A stretch of 64,000 bases of DNA, from NCBI RefSeq assembly GCF_025790165.1, contig NZ_CP094970.1, positions 2,418,001-2,482,000 of the forward strand. Reading direction: 5' to 3'. Below are positions 8,572-18,190 of this stretch, one piece after another. The stretch is from Solicola gregarius (GTDB lineage: Bacteria > Actinomycetota > Actinomycetes > Propionibacteriales > Nocardioidaceae). The notes under the pieces were generated by a model. It was not told the DNA's origin. It made no database searches and saw only the letters and a list, made by a program, of their open reading frames with translations. A program made the position numbers and the translations under genes. Position 1 is the stretch's first letter; every line of letters starts with the position of its first letter.

Positions 8572-9284
8572 TGCACGACGACGCACGTGGCCGCGAGGCA
8601 CCCGGCAGCTCTGCGTCGGGCGCCGGCGCGTACGCGGAGCTCCCGGAGTGGCTGCGGCCGGTCGCTGTCGGCCTCGACGGCGTGACGTCGACGACCCTGT
8701 CCCCGCGCATACCGAGACCACCGCGCTCGGCGAGGCGTGCCGCCGTCCTGATGCTGTTCGGGGAGGGCGACGCCGGGCCGGATCTGCTGATCACCGAGCG
8801 CGCGCACACGTTGCGCTCGCATCCCGGCCAGCTGTCGTTCCCCGGCGGGCGGGTCGATCCCGGTGACCGCGATCAGGTCGATACAGCGATGCGCGAGGCG
8901 TACGAGGAGGTCGGACTCGACCCGGCTGGTGTCACCGTGATCGGCAGTCTGCCGGAGTTGTGGCTGCCGCCGAGCAACTCCTCGGTGACGACGATCGTCG
9001 CCTGGTGGCGTATGCCGAGCCCTGTCGGCGTGGTCGACGAGCGCGAGGTCGCAAGCGTGCATCGCGTACCCCTCGCACATCTGCTCGACCCGGCAAACCG
9101 GTTCACCGTGCGGTTGAGCGGGGGTTGGAAGGGCCCGGCGTTCGACGTGGGCGACGGGCTCGTCCTGTGGGGGTTCACGGCCGGCATCGTCAGCCGGCTG
9201 TTCGAGCACGTCGGCTGGGAACGCGAGTGGGATCATTCGCGCGTACGCCCGCGGCCCCATTCTCCCGCATCGGACGGTTCATGA
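8571..9284 (+). CDS. NUDIX hydrolase, CoA pyrophosphatase type
   Basis: A 237-residue NUDIX protein of the CoA pyrophosphatase (NudL/NUDT7-like) group. The NuCoA motif LITERAHTLRSHPGQLSFPGG precedes a Nudix box ending MREAYEEVGLD. Such enzymes cleave CoA to 3',5'-ADP and phosphopantetheine. The ATG overlaps the tlpA-like stop, and its own stop overlaps the ATG of the membrane protease gene (9281-9284). Confidence 0.88.
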   Translation: MHDDARGREAPGSSASGAGAYAELPEWLRPVAVGLDGVTSTTLSPRIPRPPRSARRAAVLMLFGEGDAGPDLLITERAHTLRSHPGQLSFPGGRVDPGDRDQVDTAMREAYEEVGLDPAGVTVIGSLPELWLPPSNSSVTTIVAWWRMPSPVGVVDEREVASVHRVPLAHLLDPANRFTVRLSGGWKGPAFDVGDGLVLWGFTAGIVSRLFEHVGWEREWDHSRVRPRPHSPASDGS

Positions 9285-10456
9285 ACGTGCTCGACCTCAT
9301 CCTGATCCTCGTCATCGTCGTGTACGGGATGGCGGGCTACTGGCAGGGCTTCGTGACCGGTGCGGCGGCGACCGGTGGCCTGCTGATCGGGGGAGTCTTC
9401 GGCATCGTGATCGTGCCGGTCGTCCTCGGCGGTCTCGGCGACGGTGTCGGCACGGCTTTGCTCGCACTGGTCCTGGTGCTGATCTGCGCGACGGTCGGCC
9501 AGGCGTGCGGCACGTACGTCGGTACGCATCTGCGCGACCAGATCACCTGGAATCCCGCTCGCTCGATCGACGCCGTCGGCGGAGCGGTGTTGTCCGTCGT
9601 GGCGGTCCTGGTCATCGCCTGGTGTCTCGGATACGCGGTCTCGGGCACTCAGATCCCCGGGCTATCGAACTCCGTGCGGTCGTCGGCGGTGCTCAGCCGG
9701 GTCGACGACGTCATGCCCGACTCCGCCCGCGACGGCCTGCAGTCCTTCAACTCCCTGATCGACTCGAACCTCTTCCCGCGCTACCTGGAGCCGTTCGTAC
9801 CCGAGCAGATCACCCACGTACGTCGGCCGAACGAGCACATCCTCGGGCTTCCGGTCGTACGCCGGACCGAGCCGAGCGTGGTGAAGGTGATCGGCGAGGC
9901 GGACGACTGCGACCGGGGCGTCGAGGGCAGCGGGTTCGTCTACGCGTCGGAGCGGGTCATGACCAACGCGCACGTCGTGGCCGGCGTCGACGATCCGACC
10001 GTGGTGGTAGGCGATACGCGCTATGACGCCGAAACCGTCGTCTACAACGAGGATCTCGACATCGCGATCCTGGCGGTCGACGGGCTCACGGCGCGCCCGC
10101 TCGGGTTCGATCTCGACGGTGGCGCGGGTGCGAACGCCGTCGTCATGGGCTACCCGGACAACGGACCGTTCGACGCGGTGCCGGCGCGCATCCGTGCGCA
10201 GCAGGAGCTGCGCAGCCCGAACATCTACGACGACGGGATCGTCCGCAGGCAGGTGTTCTCGATCCGGGGTCTGGTGCGCTCGGGAAACTCCGGCGGGCCG
10301 CTGATGAGCGAGCGAGGCGAGGTCTACGGGGTGGTGTTCGCGGCGTCGGTCAGCGACGACAACACCGGCTACGTCCTCACCGCGGAACAGGTCCAAGAAG
10401 ACGCCCGACTGGGTGTCGGCGCCGACCAGGAGGTCTCGACCGGCGGGTGCACGTAG
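9281..10456 (+). CDS. marP: MarP-like membrane serine protease (CvpA + trypsin-like)
   Basis: A 391-residue protein with four N-terminal membrane segments (CvpA/colicin V production-like, about residues 1-115) and an extracytoplasmic trypsin-like domain. The catalytic triad is visible as His in NAHVVAG, Asp in EDLDIAIL and Ser in RSGNSGGP. Two cysteines (near DDCDRG and the C-terminal GGCT) may form a structural disulfide as in mycobacterial MarP (Rv3671c), which is needed for acid resistance. It lies in the same gene order as in mycobacteria (nth-tlpA-nudix-marP). The symbol is by orthology inferred from sequence and synteny. Confidence 0.88.
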   Translation: MNVLDLILILVIVVYGMAGYWQGFVTGAAATGGLLIGGVFGIVIVPVVLGGLGDGVGTALLALVLVLICATVGQACGTYVGTHLRDQITWNPARSIDAVGGAVLSVVAVLVIAWCLGYAVSGTQIPGLSNSVRSSAVLSRVDDVMPDSARDGLQSFNSLIDSNLFPRYLEPFVPEQITHVRRPNEHILGLPVVRRTEPSVVKVIGEADDCDRGVEGSGFVYASERVMTNAHVVAGVDDPTVVVGDTRYDAETVVYNEDLDIAILAVDGLTARPLGFDLDGGAGANAVVMGYPDNGPFDAVPARIRAQQELRSPNIYDDGIVRRQVFSIRGLVRSGNSGGPLMSERGEVYGVVFAASVSDDNTGYVLTAEQVQEDARLGVGADQEVSTGGCT

Positions 10457-10465
10457 CTCGCGTTG

Positions 10466-10927
10466 TCAGGGCTTGGGAGCGATCGCCTCGGGCCGGGCCC
10501 CCGCCTTGTCGTGCTGACCCTTGAGCGCTCCCGGGATCTCCTTCGCCGTGCTGATCGTCTGCTCGGGGGCCTTGATCGCCTTGAGCTTGCGGATGCCGAT
10601 CAGCACGAGGATGACGGCGAGCAGGAGGTAGATGCCGGTGACGATCAGGAAGGCCCAAGCCAGGTCGAGCCCGGGGATCTTCGCGATGAAGTACGCGGCC
10701 GTGATCGAGGCGAAGATGATGATCATGATGCCGAAGAACCCGGCGACCGCCAGCAGTGCACCGCCGATACCGAGGTTCTTGACGCTGACCCGGAGCTCCG
10801 ACTTCGCGAGCTGGATCTCGTACTGAACCAGCGACGACACGTCTCGGCTCGCGTCCGCGACCAGTCGGCCGATCGTCGGGTCGGACTGCTCCTGCGCCTC
10901 GAGCCGGTGCTGTCCTTGGCTGCTCAT
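10466..10927 (-). CDS. Phage-holin-family (Actinobacteriophage holin-like) membrane protein
   Basis: A 153-residue protein with the start MSSQGQHRLEAQEQSDPTIG after AGGAGAG. An amphipathic SLVQYEIQLAKSEL segment precedes two predicted membrane helices (GGALLAVAGFFGIMIIIFA and AWAFLIVTGIYLLLAVILVL), and the C-terminus is basic. This is the chromosomal DUF1469/putative actinobacterial holin-3 superfamily pattern, which occurs outside prophages; no other phage gene is nearby. The role is unknown, perhaps envelope-associated. It is convergent with the marP-like gene, 9 bp apart. Confidence 0.75.
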   Translation of the reverse strand: MSSQGQHRLEAQEQSDPTIGRLVADASRDVSSLVQYEIQLAKSELRVSVKNLGIGGALLAVAGFFGIMIIIFASITAAYFIAKIPGLDLAWAFLIVTGIYLLLAVILVLIGIRKLKAIKAPEQTISTAKEIPGALKGQHDKAGARPEAIAPKP

Positions 10928-11068
10928 GGACTCTCCTGGGTCGACGGGAACCGAAACGAACATTGCTGCTGCCGAGTTGAGCCTAGATGACTCGTTCGTA
11001 CGGCGCAGCGCGGGTCGGCTCGTGTCGGCCACCGCGTGAGAGACGTACGTACGCGCGCCTCGCCGAGG

Positions 11069-11824
11069 CTACGACGGCATCGCCGGTGCGAACGCGAGCT
11101 CGTTGTCGCGGGGCAGGATCGCCGTGAGGAGCCAGAACACCTCCGTCGGGTTGGTCGGGTCGACGGCGATCAGCTCATCGGACAGTGACAGGATCGCCAT
11201 GCCCAGCTGGGTGTCGACGATGTGGAGCGACCGCGCACCGTCGCTCTCGTCGGTGCCCGGCCAATGGACGCCGAGGTTCCAGTACCACCAGGGCCCCTTT
11301 GCGAGGGCGTCGGCGTACGCCGTGGTCGCCTCGTCGCCGGCGCTACCGGAGATGGCGGTCGTGGCGGTCAGGCGGCGCTCGGGGTCGTCGCACAACGTGT
11401 CGTCGACCATCTCCCGCGGCATGCGCCAGGGCTGGAAACCGGTCCGCGGGCGCGGCGACAGGCCGACCAGTCGCGAGATCGACACCGGGAAGAAGCTCGG
11501 CGCCGTCGAGATGAGCTCGAGGTCGCCGCCGGGTTGGCCCACGAGGTACGTCGCCGCTTCCGTCGACACCCAGCACTCGCCGACGACGAGCTTGCCTTCC
11601 TCATTGCGCATCTCGAGGCGCGCGACCGCGACCGGATCGGCGGCGGCGGCGATCGGCGTACGCACGGCCGGATGGAGCGATGAGCCGGAGACGAGCCCCG
11701 CCTCCTGAGCCTTCTCGAGGCCGCGCGCGGGCGGGTCCGCTCCCGCGGCGAGGGCGAGCAGTGCGTCGAAGCTGACCCGGTCGAGCGTCGCCCGGCCGGT
11801 ATCGGGGTCGAAGGTCGCTGTCAT
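11069..11824 (-). CDS. Possible EspG-like T7SS-associated protein
   Basis: A 251-residue soluble protein from ATG 11824, which overlaps the stop of the upstream gene. No signal peptide or membrane helix. The layout (FDALLALAAGADPP, then DLELISTAPSFFPVSISRLVGLSPRPR, then a C-terminal WLLTAILPRDNELAF) recalls the EspG family of ESX chaperones, but this is a weak resemblance judged by eye. It ends an operon containing WXG100-like and glycine-zipper proteins, which supports a secretion-chaperone role. Otherwise it is a hypothetical protein. Confidence 0.45.
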   Translation of the reverse strand: MTATFDPDTGRATLDRVSFDALLALAAGADPPARGLEKAQEAGLVSGSSLHPAVRTPIAAAADPVAVARLEMRNEEGKLVVGECWVSTEAATYLVGQPGGDLELISTAPSFFPVSISRLVGLSPRPRTGFQPWRMPREMVDDTLCDDPERRLTATTAISGSAGDEATTAYADALAKGPWWYWNLGVHWPGTDESDGARSLHIVDTQLGMAILSLSDELIAVDPTNPTEVFWLLTAILPRDNELAFAPAMPS

Positions 11825-12318
11825 CGGTCGGTCTCCTCCGCGTCCTCGTCGTCCTCGTCGGTCCGGAAGCCGCGCGCGACCTCGGCGAACAACCCGGCCG
11901 AGTCCAGGAGGTCCATCGTCCCCGCAGTGCCGGTGAGGGTGAACCCACGGTTGCCGCGCACGGTGCACCACTGCTCCATCGTCAGCGCCACTCCGTCCGG
12001 GTTCGCATGATGCGCGAGCCGGTGGAACACGGGGTGGCCGCGCTGCTCGAGTAGTTCGTTGTCGATGAGGAGGTACTGGTCGAGCAGCTGTGGGCTGACC
12101 GACTCGGTGAACTCCTGCCACGATTCGAGCGTGTGGCCGGGCTCGAGGTCGTCGACGGTGACCACGATGTTCGGCCGGAAGTCGTCGCCGTTCGCGGGCG
12201 CGACGATGGCGGCCGCGACCTGTTCTTGCGGATCCTCGTGCAGCACCCACGTACGCGGTGCGGGCAAGGCGAACCCGGCTCTCGCGTGGCGGTACATCGC
12301 CAACGGTTCATCGCTCAT
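11821..12318 (-). CDS. LpqN/DcrB-like soluble protein
   Basis: A 165-residue acidic-tailed protein. Segments FALPAPRTWVLHEDPQEQVA, FRPNIVVTVDDLEPG and RGNRGFTLTGTA match the fold pattern of DUF1795/LpqN-like proteins, which bind and carry partners in the mycobacterial envelope. No lipobox or signal peptide is present, so this copy would be cytoplasmic. Proteins of this type are often encoded beside ESX substrates in actinomycetes. It is co-translated with the downstream EspG-like gene. Confidence 0.5.
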   Translation of the reverse strand: MSDEPLAMYRHARAGFALPAPRTWVLHEDPQEQVAAAIVAPANGDDFRPNIVVTVDDLEPGHTLESWQEFTESVSPQLLDQYLLIDNELLEQRGHPVFHRLAHHANPDGVALTMEQWCTVRGNRGFTLTGTAGTMDLLDSAGLFAEVARGFRTDEDDEDAEETDR

Positions 12319-12428
12319 TCGTGCCTAGCCCCTTCGTGCCTGAGGGATCGCGTACGTGCGTCACCTGGTACTAAACCTACGTGTGTGGCGGGACATCCGA
12401 ACCGGCGTCCGGTCGTCGGGATGACGGC

Positions 12429-12773
12429 TCATCGCTTCCGAGCTGCTCGCTTGCGGCGGGCGAGGTAGTCGCGGTACCAGGGGGGTCCCCACAAGCGCGG
12501 CACGACGGCCCCGAGCACACCGCCGAATACGCCCGCGACGATGACGAACACGGCGATCGGGCTGAGTGCGTCGGGCAGTACTCGGTACGCGGACGCCGCG
12601 ACGAGCACGACGCCAGCGCCCGGGATGAACCCCATCGCCATGCTGTCGCTGCCACGGGCGTCCCGGTGCCACCAGCGGGCGCGTGGAGTGGTGCCGCGCC
12701 AGCTCCACGCGAACAGCGCCAGCAGCAGTACGCCGCCGACGAACAGTGCGATGGTGAGCAGCGCGTCGTTCAT
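12429..12773 (-). CDS. Small membrane protein (T7SS-like locus)
   Basis: A 114-residue protein with three hydrophobic segments (TIALFVGGVLLLALFAW, FIPGAGVVLVAASAY and IAVFVIVAGVFGGVLGAVV) and a strongly basic C-terminus (LARRKRAARKR). It starts 11 bp after the stop of the large glycine-zipper protein. No family recognised. As a membrane partner of the co-transcribed zipper protein it could be an anchor or an immunity-like protein; this is inference from position only. Confidence 0.6.
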   Translation of the reverse strand: MNDALLTIALFVGGVLLLALFAWSWRGTTPRARWWHRDARGSDSMAMGFIPGAGVVLVAASAYRVLPDALSPIAVFVIVAGVFGGVLGAVVPRLWGPPWYRDYLARRKRAARKR

Positions 12774-12784
12774 TGCGGGCCGCG

Positions 12785-14062
12785 TCAATCCCAGAACGTC
12801 AGTGCGTCGCCGACGTCGCTGAGCGCCTCGCCGGCGTCGTCGAGTCGGTCGCCGGTCCAGTCCGCGACGTCGTTGTACGTGTCGCCGGCCCAGTCGACGA
12901 CGTGGTCGGCGACCTCGTTGGCGACACCCGATCCGATCACACCACCGATGATCCCACCGACGGCGCCGCCGATCACGCCGCCGACCGGTCCGCCGATCAT
13001 GGTGCCCAGCACGGCGCCGCCCTTGGCCCCCGCCCATGCGCCGGCCGCCGTACCGGCGAGGTTGAGAGTCGCGCGGGTGCCTGCGCGGGTGACGCGTTCG
13101 CCGTCGGTCAGATCGGTGCGGTTGGCGTCGCGCGTCCACTGGTCGATGCCGCCGGCCGCGAACGACAGCACATAGCCGCCGCGGTTCATCCACTTGGCGG
13201 CCGTCGCCCACTTCGCATTGCTCGCGGAGTTTCCCCACGATGCCTGCCAGTTGCTGGAGCTTGCCCGCATCCGGGCCTGGTTCCACCACGAGGTGTTCTT
13301 GTACGGGAGATAGCCGTACCGAGTCTGTCCGGCGGCGTTGGTGTAGTAGCCGCGGGGAGCGAATCTGGTCCGGCTTCCGATGCGCCACTGCGCGAGCAGG
13401 TCGAAGCCGAGCGCGCCGCGGCGAAGACCCCACAGGCCGGCTCCATATGCACCCTGGTCGCCGGGAGGGCTCCAGAGCCCGGTCGTCCCCGTCCAGAAGT
13501 CGTTCCAGGTGTAGTCCCAGCCCATTGCCGGCATCACGCCTGCATCGATCGCCGTCTGCATGTTGCCCGCGGTCGGGCCATCGCGAAGCATCGACGAGGC
13601 CTTCGTCTGCCCGCCTTGGATGTAGGTGCCGTACGCGGTCCACCAGTCCTGCTTCGCATCGGCGGTCTTCTCGGCCTTGGCGGCATCGATCTCGCCCTGG
13701 GTCGGGTCTTCGCCGTCCTCGCCCTCCGCGCCGTAGTTCGGACCCTGGCTGGCCAGCCCGGAAGTGATCTCGTCGACGCGAGAGTTGAAGTCGGTGACCT
13801 GGGTGCCCCAGTACTGGCTCACGACGGCGGCCCAGGCGAGCTCGCTCGTGACGTCCTGGGAGCCCTGCTGTACGGCCTGGTCGGCGCTCTGTACCTGAGG
13901 CGAGCACACACCGGTCACCGACGTGAGCGCCGGGCTGTACGCGTTGCGGGTCAGGGTGCCGTTGGTCATCCCCTCGGCCGCCTGCGTCACCAGCGTCGAG
14001 CCACAGGACGTCAACGAGCCGGTGTCGGCGTCGTGCTTCTCGAAGGGCTCCATTGCACCCAT
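12785..14062 (-). CDS. WXG100-like/glycine-zipper protein, paralogue 2
   Basis: A 425-residue protein. The N-terminal helical region carries LAWAAVVSQYWGTQVTDFN, with a WG turn like WXG100 proteins. A Trp/Arg-rich central region (about 110-300) follows. A long glycine zipper (AGAWAGAKGGAVLGTMIGG and GGVIGGAVGGIIGGVIGSG) able to insert into membrane precedes an acidic C-terminus. It shares the N-terminal 100 residues (NAYSPALTSVTG, SADQAVQQGSQDV) and the C-terminal 120 with the protein at 14561-15841, while the middles differ. No signal peptide. A type VII secretion substrate or effector is the best guess; the catalytic function is unknown. Confidence 0.6.
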   Translation of the reverse strand: MGAMEPFEKHDADTGSLTSCGSTLVTQAAEGMTNGTLTRNAYSPALTSVTGVCSPQVQSADQAVQQGSQDVTSELAWAAVVSQYWGTQVTDFNSRVDEITSGLASQGPNYGAEGEDGEDPTQGEIDAAKAEKTADAKQDWWTAYGTYIQGGQTKASSMLRDGPTAGNMQTAIDAGVMPAMGWDYTWNDFWTGTTGLWSPPGDQGAYGAGLWGLRRGALGFDLLAQWRIGSRTRFAPRGYYTNAAGQTRYGYLPYKNTSWWNQARMRASSSNWQASWGNSASNAKWATAAKWMNRGGYVLSFAAGGIDQWTRDANRTDLTDGERVTRAGTRATLNLAGTAAGAWAGAKGGAVLGTMIGGPVGGVIGGAVGGIIGGVIGSGVANEVADHVVDWAGDTYNDVADWTGDRLDDAGEALSDVGDALTFWD

Positions 14063-14082
14063 GCGTCACTACCTCCCGAGTG

Positions 14083-14433
14083 CTACTCCAGGTTCACCGG
14101 CCGGTTGAGGACCGGCCCGAGCTCGGTCGTTCCCGCGAGGGCGGGGTTCTGGTCGGCCGATGCTTGATCGTCGCCGTCCATCGCGTACTGCACCGACCAA
14201 CCGAGGTCGACACCTTGCTTCTCGGCTAGTTTGGACAGCGCGTTGACCCGAGGCTTGACGTCATCGTGGAACGTCTTGAACGCCTGGGTGACGACGGAGT
14301 CCTTGGACGAGATGGCGGCACTGTCGAGCGTGCCGGTCGCGGCCGATGCCCACGACGCCCAGGTCGGTGCTGTGTTCGCCGTGTTACGGGCGGCGGACGA
14401 CGCGGGATCCGGTACGACGTCGATGTAGTTCAT
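14083..14433 (-). CDS. Small WXG100/ESX-substrate-like protein
   Basis: A 116-residue protein starting MNYIDVVPDPASSAARN after GAGGAG. A TWASWAS element, an alanine/serine-rich helical core and a C-terminal helix (VKPRVNALSKLAEKQGVDL) suggest a helical ESAT-6/EspC-like ESX substrate or partner. It lies between the two large paralogues in the same operon, as small WXG100 partners usually do. The match is by composition and context, not by a diagnostic motif. Confidence 0.5.
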   Translation of the reverse strand: MNYIDVVPDPASSAARNTANTAPTWASWASAATGTLDSAAISSKDSVVTQAFKTFHDDVKPRVNALSKLAEKQGVDLGWSVQYAMDGDDQASADQNPALAGTTELGPVLNRPVNLE

Positions 14434-14560
14434 GGTGCTCCTCAACTGCGAGCCGACGACTCCCTACCCCGTTTTGGCACTGTAGGAGGGCAGGGGGTCA
14501 CCGGGCGGCTACTCGGCGGAAATTCGTGAACGAAGGGTCAGTTGGGTGGGGGTGTCATGC

Positions 14561-15841
14561 TCAGAACACGCTGTTCCAGGCGTCCTTGATCGCGCCGCCG
14601 GTGTCCTCGAGGGCTTCGCCCGCATCGTCGAGGCGATCGCCGGTCCAGTCCTTGGCCGTGTCGAGGCCGTCGACGGATGCGTCCCACGCCGCCGTCACAC
14701 CCTCGACCGCGTGGTCGGAGAGTTCGCTCGCGAGCCCTGAGCCGATCACGCCGCCGACGATGCCGCCGACGATTGCGCCGGCGCCCGTACCGACGCCGGG
14801 GATGACGCTGCCGATCGCGGCTCCGAGGGCCGCGCCGCCTTCGATGCCGGCGTACGTACCGGCGAGGGTGATCGCTCCGCGCGTGGTCGCCCGGACGCCC
14901 TTCTCGACATTCGTGAGATCGGTTCGTTGAGAGTCGCGGCTCCATTGGTCGTACGCACCGCCGACGGCCGCGAGCGGGTAGAACACCTTGTTCGTCGCGA
15001 ACCGTGCGGCCGCGCCCCAGCGGGTATAGGGAACCTGCATCTTGGTCCAGGGCTTCAGCGGGTTGGTGACCCAGGTCCGGGGCATGAAGCGCTGCTGGTA
15101 GTTGCTCGAGTTGAGGTACGCTCGCCAGCCCGTGTTGGCGAACCCCGGATACGGCGCCGGCAGTGGGGCGAATCGGGTCTGTTTGAGGGTGTTCATGAAG
15201 AACCCCGGCCACAGCACCGCGAGCGAGGCAGTCTTCCCGCCCCAGATCAGCTGGTCGATGCCATCGCCGTTCGGAGGCCGGAAGATGCCGAGGAACCCGT
15301 TCCAGTAGTCGTCCCGCGTACCGAAGTCCCAAGACATCGGTGGGAGCGCGCCGGCGTCGATCGCGGTCTGCATGTGCCCGGGGGTAGGGCCGTCGCGCAG
15401 CATCGCCGACACTGTCGACTGCCCGCCTTCGATGTAGTTGTAGTACGCCGTCCACCAGTCGCGCTTCGCCTGGACGGTCGGGCTGTCTCCGTCGGGGTCG
15501 TCGGACTCGCCTTCGTCGTCCTTCTTGGTGGCGAGGGTCGACGTGATGGTGTCGACCCGGGAGTTGAAGTCGGTGACCTGGGTGCCCCAGTACTGGCTGA
15601 CCACGGCCGCCCAGGCGAGTTCGGCGGTGACGTCCTGCGAGCCCTGTTGGACGGCCTGGTCGGCGGACTCGACCTGCGGCGAGCACATACCGGTGACAGA
15701 TGTCAGCGCGGGGCTGTAAGCGTTCTTGGTCAGCTTGCCGTTCGTGAGCCCTTCGGCGGCATGGCTGATCAGGTTCGACCCGCATGTCTGCAGGTCGGCG
15801 GTGTTGGCCTGGTGCTTGGCGAACGGCAGCATCTCCGTCAT
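14561..15841 (-). CDS. WXG100-like/glycine-zipper protein, paralogue 1
   Basis: A 426-residue paralogue of the protein at 12785-14062, first gene of the operon. The start MTEMLPFAKHQAN follows GGAGGGG. It has the shared N-terminal block (NAYSPALTSVTGMCSPQV, QYWGTQVTDFNSRVDTITS), an acidic linker (about 105-125), a Trp/aromatic-rich middle and a glycine zipper (GGAALGAAIGSVIPG, AGAIVGGIVGGVIGSG), ending in the conserved DWTGDRLDDAGEALED. The glycine zipper resembles pore-forming or translocating segments of secreted toxins. No secretion machinery (EccC/EccD) is in the window. Confidence 0.6.
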   Translation of the reverse strand: MTEMLPFAKHQANTADLQTCGSNLISHAAEGLTNGKLTKNAYSPALTSVTGMCSPQVESADQAVQQGSQDVTAELAWAAVVSQYWGTQVTDFNSRVDTITSTLATKKDDEGESDDPDGDSPTVQAKRDWWTAYYNYIEGGQSTVSAMLRDGPTPGHMQTAIDAGALPPMSWDFGTRDDYWNGFLGIFRPPNGDGIDQLIWGGKTASLAVLWPGFFMNTLKQTRFAPLPAPYPGFANTGWRAYLNSSNYQQRFMPRTWVTNPLKPWTKMQVPYTRWGAAARFATNKVFYPLAAVGGAYDQWSRDSQRTDLTNVEKGVRATTRGAITLAGTYAGIEGGAALGAAIGSVIPGVGTGAGAIVGGIVGGVIGSGLASELSDHAVEGVTAAWDASVDGLDTAKDWTGDRLDDAGEALEDTGGAIKDAWNSVF

Positions 15842-15907
15842 GGCGTCCCCTCCGGATTTCATCGATTCGTGCCTCGACGATGAGGCTCCGAGTCGCCCGG
15901 AACGTCG

Positions 15908-15968
15908 ATTGTAGACAATCTACTTTCCTACAAGGTCACGCTCGGTAATGTTGGCTATTTACGATAGC
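15908..15968. promoter_or_regulatory. AT-rich promoter region with two small dyads upstream of T7SS-like operon
   Basis: The AT-rich stretch upstream of the first operon gene contains ATTGT-AG-ACAAT (15908-15919) and GCTAT-N5-ATAGC (15954-15968). These are candidate operator or promoter elements for the minus-strand operon. No clear -35/-10 pair with standard spacing was found. Confidence 0.3.
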
Positions 15969-16004
15969 AAATCTCCGGGTCAGGCGAGCGGCGCTCTGCA
16001 TAGC

Positions 16005-16072
16005 AAAGGTGCACCCCGCACGGCGAATTCGCCGCGCAAGGTGCACCTTTACCATGTTTACATGGTAAACAT
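16005..16072. terminator. Nested hairpins after acs; copy A of a dispersed repeat
   Basis: Immediately 3' of the acs stop (minus strand) are two hairpins. AAAGGTGCACC (16005-16015) pairs with GGTGCACCTTT (16040-16050) and encloses CGGCGAATTCGCCG. TTTACCATG-TTTA-CATGGTAAA spans 16048-16069. Positions 16028-16072 match 27200-27244 at 41 of 45 bases without gaps. Probable transcription terminator of acs without a U tract. Confidence 0.55.
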
Positions 16073-16079
16073 CCAAGCG

Positions 16080-18035
<1,956 letters not shown>

Positions 18036-18116
18036 TGATATCTCCTCATGCTCGTGTCTGCCTCACGTCACAACGTACTCCCGCAGACGACCGTGCCGCC
18101 GCCTGCGGGGTACAGC

Positions 18117-18183
18117 CCCCGTGAGCATGACGTTTGGATCGCAACACGCGGCGTGTCGCGATCCAAACGTCATGCTCACGGGG
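18117..18183. terminator. 67-bp near-perfect inverted repeat after the symporter gene
   Basis: Positions 18117-18183 form an inverted repeat centred on 18150. The arms GTGAGCATGACGTTTGGATC (18121 on) and its complement match with a single A/C mismatch (18143/18157) and extend through CCCC/GGGG. It starts 8 bp beyond the stop of the symporter gene on the minus strand and lies upstream of acs. Probable strong terminator separating the symporter operon from acs. Confidence 0.6.
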
Positions 18184-18190
18184 CGGGTGG

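Noticed and set aside
10466-10927. Holin-like protein as part of a prophage
   Set aside because: The family is chromosomal in many actinomycetes, and no other phage gene is present.
12773-14167. Long plus-strand open frame opposite the glycine-zipper gene
   Set aside because: It is a GC-rich antisense shadow with low-complexity Arg/Ala/Gly translation and no family features; the minus-strand genes have Shine-Dalgarno sites and paralogues.
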